A stretch of 49,231 nucleotides of DNA, taken from Pseudobdellovibrionaceae bacterium. GTDB lineage: Bacteria > Bdellovibrionota > Bdellovibrionia > Bdellovibrionales > UBA1609. The notes beneath the pieces are model-generated. The model was not told the origin of the DNA and did no database searches. It saw only the letters and a list, made by a program, of their open reading frames with translations. Positions 42,291-49,231 of the stretch are shown one piece after another. Where the stretch lies: NCBI GenBank assembly GCA_020635055.1, contig JACKAN010000020.1, positions 1-49,231 of the forward strand. The letters are read 5' to 3'. The position numbers were made by a program, and so were the translations under genes. How positions within the stretch are numbered: the stretch's first letter is position 1; the number at the start of each line of letters is the position of its first letter.

Positions 42291-44408
42291 ATGAAAAAAA
42301 ATATAAAAAGTTCTGTAATTGGCTTTGTTAAGCGTCACCCGGATGGTTTTGGTTTCTTAATACCCCTAGATATTGAATTTCCAGATGTCTATATCCCACG
42401 CAAATCAATGGTGGGAGTCATGACAAATGATAAAGTGGAAGTGGAAGTTCGTCCGGAACCGGATGGAGAGCGCTATCGTGGAAGAGTAATAAAAGTTATT
42501 CAACGTGGAATTACTCAAGTGATAGGTCGCTTCCACCCTACTAGTGAAGATGAAGGAATGTTATTAGATCACAGTCATGGTTGGGGAACCGACTTGCATG
42601 TGTATGTTCCCTCACAAACACCTGTTAAAGATGGAGATTTAGTTTCTGTTAAAATAATAACTTATCCGGACTCTGAAGATGGCTTTAGCGGGAAGATTGT
42701 AAAAGTTTTAGGAGATGCTTTAGATCCCAATACGGACAACATGCGAATATTATTTATTCATGAAATCCCTTATGATTTTTCTAAAGAATGTATAAATCAG
42801 GCAGAAAGTTTTTCTGAAGAAGTTGAAGAATCTGATTTTAAAGATCGTGAAGACTTGCGTAAGGATATGTTTGTCACAATTGATGGAGCTACAGCCAGGG
42901 ATTTTGATGATGCTATTTTAGTGAGTACTACAGATAAAGGCTTTAGACTCAAAGTTGCGATTGCAGATGTTAGTCATTATGTGAAGCCCGGTGATCCAAT
43001 AGACCAAGATGCTTACATCCGAGGGACCAGCACTTACTTTCCTGGCTTTGTAGCACCTATGTTGCCAGAAAAATTGAGTAATCATTTATGCTCGTTAAAA
43101 CCAAATGTTCCTAGACTATCCCTAGTTGCCGATATGTATTTAGACTTTCAAGGGGAGTTGTTGAGTACGAAAATTTATGAAGCAGTGATCGAAAGTAAGG
43201 CTAGAGTTACTTATGGAGAAGCCCAAGAAGTTGTGGATGGAAACACCCCAGATAAGTTAAAACATGTTGAAAGCTATATTTTAAAAGCAGCGGACCTTGC
43301 AAAAATTCTTATGGCAAAAAGATTTAAAGAGGGTTCACTAAATTTAGAAATTCCAGAAACTGAAGTAGAAATTGATGAAGTAGGTTACCCAATTGACATA
43401 ATTAAATCAGAACGCTTGTACTCGCATAAAATTATTGAAGAAATGATGTTAATGGCCAATGTGGCAGTGGCTCGATTTCTTAGAAATAAAGAAGTGGAAA
43501 CTTTAAATAGAATTCATGAGTCCCCAGATCCAGAAGATATAAAAAAATTAGAATTATATATGCATAATTTTGGTAAGGATAAAAATCTTTTATCAGGGGG
43601 GAAACTACAGAAGAAGATCACTAAGGCTTTACAACAATTTAAAAATCAACCACAGGAATATATACTTAATGTTTTGACTTTACGCTCAATGAGTCAGGCT
43701 CAGTATTCCCCTCTAAATATTGGACATTTTGGCTTGGGTTTTGAAGATTATGTGCATTTCACTTCACCCATTCGTCGCTATCCAGATTTAATTGTTCACC
43801 GTCAGTTGAAATCAATTGTTTGCCCTAAAAAAGCTTATCATCAGGCCGCAGTTGTTGATTTGACTACAGCAGGAAGTTTTTTAAGTGCCTGTGAGCAGAG
43901 ATCTGTAAAGGCCGAGAGACAACTGGTCTCTATTAAAAAAGCCAGATTTATGGAAAAATTTGTAGGAAGTGAGTTTGAAGGAATTATAAGTTCAGTCACA
44001 AAGTTTGGAGTTTTTGTATTATTAAGGCAATATGATGTTGATGGCTTGATACGTTTAGAGTCCTTGGGTAATGATTATTTTGAATTTGACGAAGAAAATC
44101 TATGTTTGGTAGGCAAAAAAACAGGCAAAACCTATCATCTTGGAGATAGTTTAAAAGTTCTAGTATCACAAGTGGATAGCCAGGATGGTCGTATAGATTT
44201 TGTTTTATCGGAGGAGGGGAGATATATTCCCCCTACTCCTAGAAATGAGGATAATAAATTTGGCCGATCGAGAAAAAAATCCTTTCAAAAAGAGACCCGC
44301 GATAAAACGGAAAAGTCCATTAAAACAGGCATCTCGCTTAAGACAAATCGTCGGGGTCTTCGCAAAACACGGCTTTCAAAATCTAGCAGAAAAGGCAAAG
44401 CTCGGTAG
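42291..44408 (+). CDS. rnr: Ribonuclease R (RNB-family 3' exoribonuclease)
   Basis: 3'-5' exoribonuclease that degrades structured RNA. 705 aa. Cold-shock-type domains at the N-terminus (GFVKRHPDGFGFLIP, DVYIPRKSMVGVMTNDKVEVEV). The RNB core shows DGATARDFDDAI (metal-binding Asp), ADVSHYVKPGDPID and SPIRRYPDLIVHR. The S1 domain is at about 560-645 (FEGIISSVTKFGVFVLL). A Lys/Arg-rich tail of about 60 residues follows, as in E. coli RNase R. That tail is read from DNA that also encodes the start of the next gene in another frame. TTG 42288 is an alternative start. Confidence 0.95.
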   Translation: MKKNIKSSVIGFVKRHPDGFGFLIPLDIEFPDVYIPRKSMVGVMTNDKVEVEVRPEPDGERYRGRVIKVIQRGITQVIGRFHPTSEDEGMLLDHSHGWGTDLHVYVPSQTPVKDGDLVSVKIITYPDSEDGFSGKIVKVLGDALDPNTDNMRILFIHEIPYDFSKECINQAESFSEEVEESDFKDREDLRKDMFVTIDGATARDFDDAILVSTTDKGFRLKVAIADVSHYVKPGDPIDQDAYIRGTSTYFPGFVAPMLPEKLSNHLCSLKPNVPRLSLVADMYLDFQGELLSTKIYEAVIESKARVTYGEAQEVVDGNTPDKLKHVESYILKAADLAKILMAKRFKEGSLNLEIPETEVEIDEVGYPIDIIKSERLYSHKIIEEMMLMANVAVARFLRNKEVETLNRIHESPDPEDIKKLELYMHNFGKDKNLLSGGKLQKKITKALQQFKNQPQEYILNVLTLRSMSQAQYSPLNIGHFGLGFEDYVHFTSPIRRYPDLIVHRQLKSIVCPKKAYHQAAVVDLTTAGSFLSACEQRSVKAERQLVSIKKARFMEKFVGSEFEGIISSVTKFGVFVLLRQYDVDGLIRLESLGNDYFEFDEENLCLVGKKTGKTYHLGDSLKVLVSQVDSQDGRIDFVLSEEGRYIPPTPRNEDNKFGRSRKKSFQKETRDKTEKSIKTGISLKTNRRGLRKTRLSKSSRKGKAR

Positions 44409-45954
44409 ATTCCTTTTAGAGAAATTCACTTCTGCTGAAGATATAGAAAAATACAGTGTGGCTGAAAGGCTGCGCATGAGCTTCGAACAGCTAGGGCCAA
44501 CATTTGTAAAATTAGGACAACTTTTGGCCACTCGTCCAGATCTTATTCCCAGAGAAATGGCTGAAGAGTTTAAAAGACTACACAGTGATGTAGCTAGTTT
44601 GCCCTTTGAAGATATTGAACCTGTTCTCTTCTCACATTTTGGTCGATCCTATGATCAAGTATTTCAAAAGTTTGATAAAAATCCATTAGCTGCAGCATCC
44701 ATATCCCAAGTTTATAGAGCCACTTTATTAGATGGGACGCCTGTTGTTGTAAAAATTCAAAAACCCAATGTTGAGAATATCATTCATGAAGATTTAGCTG
44801 TGTTGTTTACTTTGGCGGAATTAATAGAAGCCTACATTCCAGAAGCTCAAATGTACAACCCAACAGCTATAGTAGAAGAATTTGCCAAACATCTCGATTT
44901 GGAAACTAACTTTATAGTTGAAGCTAATAACATTCGTAGATTTGCAAAAAACTTTGCCGAGGACACTCCCATTGTTATTCCTCAAGTCTATAGTGAACTT
45001 TCTGGCAAAAGAGTTCTTGTTCTAGAAGAATTGCAGGGTATACCTTTAAGTCACAAGAATGCATTGGAACAAGAGGGGATTGACCCTGAACAAGTCTTAA
45101 AGACGGGCTTAAGAGCTTATTTGAAAATGGTTTTTACTTACGGACTTTTTCATGGCGATTTACATGCCGGGAATATGTTTGTTTTACCCAATAACCATAT
45201 TGGTTTTATAGATTTCGGTATGGTTGGTCGCTTGAATCAAAAAACACAAGAAGCCATAGCGAATATATTAATTTCTTTAGCTCATGAAGATTATGATCGA
45301 CTGGCTTATGAATATATCGATTTAGCTCCTTATTCGGGATTTATAGATGCAGACAATTTTGCTAGGGAATTGCGCGACCTAATTGCTCCATATTATGGTC
45401 TGACTCTTAAGAATTTAAACATTGGTCGACTTTTAATGGATGCAACTTCACTAGCGGCCTCCTATCAATTGATTTTACCAGCAGAGTTAATAATGTTTTT
45501 TAAATCAATTATTTCTATAGAGGGAATGGGAAGAATCATTGTTAAAGATTTTGATTTTTTAAGTTACTCTATTGAGTTCGCTTCTGAATTAATCCAATCT
45601 CGTTATGAGCCAAATAAATTAGCAAGAAATATTTCTTTAGTAGCCAGAGATGCAAATTCATTGTTTAGCATTTTGCCAAGACAAATAAAACAGCTATTAA
45701 GACGTCTGAACAGTCCAAATTTTTCAGTTAAAGTAGGATCTGATGATTTAAAAGGTTTACGAAAGTCTGTGGAAACTTCATCTAATCTACTTTTTCTGGG
45801 TTTAATAATTGGGTCACTACTTTTAAGCGCTTCTATTTTAAATATTGTGGATACTGAACCCAAAATATTTGGTTTACCTATTTTAAGTTTTGTAGGTTTT
45901 GCAGTGGCCGCAGGATTAAGTTTGGTGGCTTTCTACAATTACATTAAAAAGTGA
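44260..45954 (+). CDS. ABC1/UbiB-family atypical kinase
   Basis: About 564 aa. Family signatures: LGPTFVKLGQLLATRPDLIP (KxGQ loop), AAASISQVYRATL with the Ala-rich loop, VVVKIQKPN (Lys), HGDLHAGNMFVL (catalytic loop) and IGFIDFGMVGRL (DFG). Two C-terminal membrane helices (LLFLGLIIGSLLLSASIL, ILSFVGFAVAAGLSLVAF) match UbiB. In other bacteria UbiB supports ubiquinone synthesis. TTG 44260 is chosen as it has AGGA 8 bases upstream; ATG 44245 is the alternative. Either way the gene starts about 150 bases inside rnr in a different frame. Confidence 0.92.
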   Translation: MADREKNPFKKRPAIKRKSPLKQASRLRQIVGVFAKHGFQNLAEKAKLGRFLLEKFTSAEDIEKYSVAERLRMSFEQLGPTFVKLGQLLATRPDLIPREMAEEFKRLHSDVASLPFEDIEPVLFSHFGRSYDQVFQKFDKNPLAAASISQVYRATLLDGTPVVVKIQKPNVENIIHEDLAVLFTLAELIEAYIPEAQMYNPTAIVEEFAKHLDLETNFIVEANNIRRFAKNFAEDTPIVIPQVYSELSGKRVLVLEELQGIPLSHKNALEQEGIDPEQVLKTGLRAYLKMVFTYGLFHGDLHAGNMFVLPNNHIGFIDFGMVGRLNQKTQEAIANILISLAHEDYDRLAYEYIDLAPYSGFIDADNFARELRDLIAPYYGLTLKNLNIGRLLMDATSLAASYQLILPAELIMFFKSIISIEGMGRIIVKDFDFLSYSIEFASELIQSRYEPNKLARNISLVARDANSLFSILPRQIKQLLRRLNSPNFSVKVGSDDLKGLRKSVETSSNLLFLGLIIGSLLLSASILNIVDTEPKIFGLPILSFVGFAVAAGLSLVAFYNYIKK

Positions 45955-45968
45955 TATTTAACTATCTT

Positions 45969-46058
45969 TTAATAGATCCAGCATAAGCTTAAATAGGATC
46001 CAATGGCTATCAATGTTGAAATGGCTAGAGGCCACGACCATTCAGCAACTAACAACAT
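45969..46058 (-). CDS. 29-aa single-helix membrane miniprotein (candidate)
   Basis: ATG 46058 has a full AAGGAGG SD 4 bases upstream. The frame reads MLLVAEWSWPL, then a hydrophobic helix (AISTLIAIGSYLSLCWIY), stop TAA. No family is recognised; size and shape are like small membrane subunits or regulators. It lies between flagellin (upstream, same strand) and the converging ubiB-like gene. The SD resembles those of flagellin, which argues that it is translated. Confidence 0.55.
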   Translation of the reverse strand: MLLVAEWSWPLAISTLIAIGSYLSLCWIY

Positions 46059-46104
46059 AAGTCCTCCTTGAGATTATATGTTTTGATTAAATTTTTTTCT
46101 TTAT

Positions 46105-46130
46105 TTAGGGTCCAAATCCTTGGACCCTAA
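46105..46130. terminator. 11-bp-stem hairpin downstream of flagellin
   Basis: TTAGGGTCCAA and TTGGACCCTAA pair exactly around a 4-nt loop. On the plus strand GTTTTAAT follows, giving a modest U-run; on the flagellin (minus) strand A-rich sequence follows. It may stop plus-strand readthrough or cap the 3' end of the flagellin mRNA. Confidence 0.6.
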
Positions 46131-46165
46131 GTTTTAATATAATTTTAAAAATACAGTAAGATTAA

Positions 46166-46999
46166 TTACCCGAGCAACTTAAGTGCGATCTGTTGTGCAG
46201 AATTTGCCTGACCAAGAACCGAAACACCTGCTTGCATCAATATTTGGTTCCTTGTCAATTCGGCAGTTTCACTTGCCACATCAGCATCACGTATACGAGA
46301 GTTAGCCGCAGATAAATTCTCGTGGGCGATATTTAGGTTGTTGATCGTCGAATTGAGTCGGTTCTGAAGTGCACCAAAGTTGGCGCGCATTGCATTTACC
46401 GAAACCATAGCTGAATCCACAACATCAATACTTGTTTGCGCCATTTCTTTAGTCGAAACTGATTCTGCAACAATACCCAAAGACTCAATCGTAGAATTGG
46501 CTGCCGCCGAGTTAAAAGAGATCCTATCTTTAAAAGGGTCATCATGCACTCCAACTTGGACATCCAAAACTCCACCCGTCCCATTCAGTAAATCTGTTCC
46601 ATTGTAAGAAGTCACTTCTGAGATACGTTGAATTTCAGACTTTAATTGCTGATATTCAACATCAAGAAATTTCCTCTCTATGTCACCGATCGTATCAGAG
46701 GCTGACTGAACAGCGAGTTCTCTTAAACGAATGAGCATGGATGAGATTTCGTTTAGACCACCTTCTGCTACCTGAACAAGAGAAATACCATCATTGGCAT
46801 TTCTATTTGCTTGTGACAAACCTCTGATTTGTCCTTTAAGGTTTTCGCTGATAGCCAATCCTGCAGCATCATCTGCAGCCTGGTTAATGCGAAAGCCTGA
46901 ACTGAGTCTAGCTAAAGACTGGTCTAAAGCTAACTGTGTACCGTATAAATTTTTCTGGGCATTCAACGACGCTACGTTGGTTGATATTCTTAATGCCAT
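46166..46999 (-). CDS. fliC: Flagellin
   Basis: Filament subunit, 277 aa. The conserved N-terminal D0/D1 block (MALRISTNVASLNAQKNL, LSSGFRINQAADDAAGLAIS) and C-terminal block (SRIRDADVASETAELTRNQIL, QANSAQQIALKLL) are intact. The central variable domain is very short, as in other small flagellins. GGAGG sits 5 bases before the ATG. Codon use looks more GC-rich than its neighbours, as expected for a highly expressed gene. Bdellovibrio-type bacteria carry several flagellin genes; only one is in this window. Confidence 0.97.
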   Translation of the reverse strand: MALRISTNVASLNAQKNLYGTQLALDQSLARLSSGFRINQAADDAAGLAISENLKGQIRGLSQANRNANDGISLVQVAEGGLNEISSMLIRLRELAVQSASDTIGDIERKFLDVEYQQLKSEIQRISEVTSYNGTDLLNGTGGVLDVQVGVHDDPFKDRISFNSAAANSTIESLGIVAESVSTKEMAQTSIDVVDSAMVSVNAMRANFGALQNRLNSTINNLNIAHENLSAANSRIRDADVASETAELTRNQILMQAGVSVLGQANSAQQIALKLLG

Positions 47000-47101
47000 A
47001 TTATCCTCCTTGCATGACGAGTTCCTCCTTGAATCCTTAGCCTACCTTGGCCTAACAACACATCTTGTGTTGGTAAAATTGTTTTATTGAGACACTGTCT
47101 C
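47000..47101 (-). promoter_or_regulatory. Structured flagellin leader with a 4-codon minigene
   Basis: Upstream of fliC there is a second AAGGAGG (47030-47023) followed after 7 bases by ATG-CAA-GGA-GGA-TAA (47015-47001), a 4-codon frame whose GGA-GGA codons are the flagellin SD. Farther up are a hairpin CAACACA/TGTGTTG (47056-47072, loop of 3) and the palindrome GAGACACTGTCTC (47089-47101). The layout suggests translational or mRNA-stability control. No clear sigma-28 promoter was found. Confidence 0.5.
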
Positions 47102-47159
47102 TAGGAGTAGATCGGAATGATACAGTTATAATTAAGTCTAGAAAATTATTACCTAGAAC

Positions 47160-47261
47160 TTAGGCAAGTACAGTGCGCAAATAGATAAGGAAAATAATTA
47201 AAATGAAAAACACAACTACAGATGCGACTGAATATAAAAAAAGTTTTAACCATTTATTCAT
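47160..47261 (-). CDS. 33-aa single-helix membrane miniprotein (candidate)
   Basis: ATG 47261 lies 8 bases after the aminopeptidase stop on the same strand. It reads MNKWLKLFLY, a long hydrophobic helix (SVASVVVFFILIIFLIYL), then RTVLA and TAA. AGGAT lies 13 bases upstream, a weak and distant SD. The positively charged start and single helix fit a small membrane protein co-transcribed with the peptidase; it could also be chance in AT-rich DNA. Confidence 0.4.
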   Translation of the reverse strand: MNKWLKLFLYSVASVVVFFILIIFLIYLRTVLA

Positions 47262-47269
47262 AATATTAA

Positions 47270-49231
47270 CTATATCCTACTATCCTGTTGAAGAGAATTT
47301 TCTCTTGAAAAATTTCTTATATTTACACAGTATTGAGATTCCTGACGTTGTATTTTCAAATTCTTACTGACAAGTGGGGATAAATCTGGATGTTTATCAA
47401 GGTAGGGGCTAATTAAATCGGGTTCATCAAGTTCACAAAAAGTGGGTGAGAGGTTAGTAAATGATGCGGCATAGATCACATCTCTATTTTTAATAACTGT
47501 ATTAAGGTCTTGAAAAAAACTTTCAGCATATTTTTTTCTTAGATGAAGTTGTTTGCTTGGAAAAATTGAGCGAGCTACATATGTTAGGATAGAATTTGAA
47601 TAAGTTGAATTTGGATTTTTAAACTCATCTATCCATGGTTTTTTTAGTGACCAGTGAGGTAGGCTAGCTTCTGCAGCAAAAGCCTCTTTCTGTCCTTTCG
47701 CAGAGGGATCTTTCTTTTTTTCAATATTAATTAATTTGATCGAATTTTTAAAATTATTTTGTGCTAAGCTCTTAAGAATTTGCCAGCGTATATCTTGATC
47801 AATGACTATCCCAACTGATTTTTGAGTGTTTTTACTATTTAACAAGTTATTTAACTTCTCGTTAGTTCCAGATGTTCTATTTGATTTAAGAAATATCGAT
47901 AGAACTTGTTTTTTTAAATCTTGAGTGTAATTTTTTGAAGTGAGCATATTCCACAAAGTGAGTTCGATTGAATTTGAAAAATCCTCTAATTGTTTTTTTT
48001 CATCTTTTGTTTTTTTGGGGTAGTAACTAAGAACTTCATCAAACTTCATTGCTGAATCAAATATGTCGGGATCTTTAGTAATTGGTGCAAGCTTTAAAAT
48101 GAGCTGTCCATAATTCTTTACGCTATACTTCCCATCGCGAACCATTCGCCATAAATCCATCCAAAGCATTTTTTTAAGCAGTGGGTCTTTGATATGTTGC
48201 AAATTATTTTCAATAAAATTTAAACTTCGAGAATCCAATTGTACATTTACATAAGCATAATCCTGGTAATTTGGAAAAACCAAATCAGGGCAGTCCTGTC
48301 CGACAAGCTCTGTTATTGAAGTTTCAGAACTTTCCATTCGAGCTTCAACAGTTTTGAAAGATGATATGCCATCTTTATTTTTTTTAATTAAACTCACTAA
48401 TAGTTTGTGTGGACGAAGAACCTCCGGTGGATAACTAGAGCTTTGTATGAGTTTAAATGAGTCTATTTTTTTAATATCATTGCAAGTAAATTTAGCGGAA
48501 ATCTGATTGACTCCCGCAGTTTCCAACCATTTTTTTTGCCATGCAGTGAGATCTATTTTAGCAGCTTCTCCTAATGAACTAATGAAGTCTGCGAGGGTTG
48601 TGTTTTTTTCGGCATGTCTTTGAAAGTAAAGAGCCAAGCCTTTTTTAAAATTATCTTCGCCAATATAGAAAACCAATTGTTTTAGTGTAGCGGCACCTTT
48701 TCCATAAGTAATGCCATCGAAATTTGAAAAGGCTTTATCTGTATTATTAACTTCGGTAAGAATAGGATGCGTAGTTATCAATCGGTCTTCCCAATAGGCC
48801 CACTCTTTATTGTTATTAAAATCTAGCATGGAGCTCAATTTTTGTTTTTTATTTTGGCTCATGGCTACTGAAGACATATAAGTAGCAAAACTTTCGTTTA
48901 ACCATAGATCATTCCACCATTTCATAGTTACTAAATTTCCAAACCACATATGGGCCATTTCATGCAATAATGTTCTTTTTAATGAACGAAGCTGTTGTTC
49001 TGTTTTTCTACCTCGGCTTATATAATTTTCACTAAAGGTTACAGCTCCGACATTTTCCATAGCACCAAAAGAAAGCTCTGGAACTATAATCTGGTCGTAT
49101 TTTGTGTATGGAAAGGGGGTATTAAAATATTTAGGGAAAAAATCTAAACCTTCTTTAGTGGCTCTAAACCACTCCTCTGCATTAACGAATTTTTTTAAAG
49201 ATTTTCTTGCATAGAGTCTTAGAGGAATATT
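47270..49231 (-). CDS. M1-family aminopeptidase (PepN-like), 5' end outside window
   Basis: 653 residues up to the window edge; the N-terminal beta domain lies outside. The substrate-binding motif is FGAMENVGAVTFSENY (residues 56-71 of the visible part). The zinc site is HEMAHMWFGN with the third ligand in LWLNESFATY. The rest is the helical ERAP-like C-terminal domain. Removes N-terminal residues from peptides. The first in-frame ATG in the window is inside the GAMEN motif and is not the start. Confidence 0.93.
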   Translation of the reverse strand, partial: NIPLRLYARKSLKKFVNAEEWFRATKEGLDFFPKYFNTPFPYTKYDQIIVPELSFGAMENVGAVTFSENYISRGRKTEQQLRSLKRTLLHEMAHMWFGNLVTMKWWNDLWLNESFATYMSSVAMSQNKKQKLSSMLDFNNNKEWAYWEDRLITTHPILTEVNNTDKAFSNFDGITYGKGAATLKQLVFYIGEDNFKKGLALYFQRHAEKNTTLADFISSLGEAAKIDLTAWQKKWLETAGVNQISAKFTCNDIKKIDSFKLIQSSSYPPEVLRPHKLLVSLIKKNKDGISSFKTVEARMESSETSITELVGQDCPDLVFPNYQDYAYVNVQLDSRSLNFIENNLQHIKDPLLKKMLWMDLWRMVRDGKYSVKNYGQLILKLAPITKDPDIFDSAMKFDEVLSYYPKKTKDEKKQLEDFSNSIELTLWNMLTSKNYTQDLKKQVLSIFLKSNRTSGTNEKLNNLLNSKNTQKSVGIVIDQDIRWQILKSLAQNNFKNSIKLINIEKKKDPSAKGQKEAFAAEASLPHWSLKKPWIDEFKNPNSTYSNSILTYVARSIFPSKQLHLRKKYAESFFQDLNTVIKNRDVIYAASFTNLSPTFCELDEPDLISPYLDKHPDLSPLVSKNLKIQRQESQYCVNIRNFSRENSLQQDSRI

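Noticed and set aside
46380..46607. 75-codon plus-strand frame inside flagellin
   Set aside because: Antisense to a strongly conserved gene, with no SD and no domain.
47203..47370. 55-codon plus-strand frame overlapping the aminopeptidase end
   Set aside because: SD too far, no domain, and most of it is antisense to the peptidase gene.

Overview
The window is 49,231 bases of AT-rich bacterial chromosome, mostly housekeeping genes in short operons. Several traits point to a Gram-negative, flagellated bacterium of the Bdellovibrio type (Bdellovibrionota): a DivIVA gene behind yggS-proC in a cell with outer-membrane proteins, a TadC gene leading a run of FHA-domain proteins, a short (277 aa) flagellin, and a secreted S41 protease resembling chlamydial CPAF. 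This placement is inferred from gene content and protein resemblance, not from a marker-gene comparison. Many starts are TTG or GTG with a good Shine-Dalgarno (SD) sequence, so several starts below are moved inward from the longest frame.

Layout. 1-1194: 3'-truncated CPAF-like protease. 1319-5230 (minus): two envelope proteins, then truA-rplM-rpsI and a hairpin terminator. 5479-8130 (minus): a diacylglycerol/polyprenol kinase-like gene, pssA and asd. 8343-10447: three small exported or membrane proteins of unknown role. 10606-12141: a DsbA-like lipoprotein facing sfsA. 12297-16638: a lipoate/2-oxoacid dehydrogenase operon, lipA-E2-lpd-lipB, whose promoter region mirrors that of sfsA. 16647-17686: exbB-exbD. 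17768-19585: a sulfatase-fold lipoprotein that seems to have lost metal ligands. 19574-26160 (minus): a tightly overlapped operon of tadC (split by an in-frame stop codon), a DUF192 gene, three FHA-domain membrane proteins and a degenerate PP2C-like protein. 26190-28988: maf-yggS-proC-divIVA. 29044-31324: an outer-membrane protein and an MFS transporter, divergent with only 16 bp between start codons.

31.3-35.4 kb is an accessory stretch: small exported and membrane proteins, an ArsR/VOC divergent pair with a clear operator palindrome, a 174-bp-period tandem duplication, a decayed AAA-ATPase/DUF4143 gene (34646 to 33331, minus) with a 4-bp slippage frameshift in its Walker A motif, and a 42-bp near-perfect palindrome at that gene's start. 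An approximately 40-bp dispersed repeat family occurs at least seven times between 31.3 and 38.8 kb. In three places it begins on the TAA stop codon of the preceding gene.

35.4-49.2 kb returns to core genes: valS, a 2-oxoglutarate/Fe(II) oxygenase, a secreted Cys protein, a glycerophosphodiester phosphodiesterase, an MBL hydrolase, rnr overlapping a ubiB-like kinase gene, flagellin with a structured leader, and a 5'-truncated M1 aminopeptidase. Two very small membrane-protein frames (29 and 33 codons) flank the flagellin region. No rRNA, tRNA, CRISPR array or intact insertion sequence was seen.
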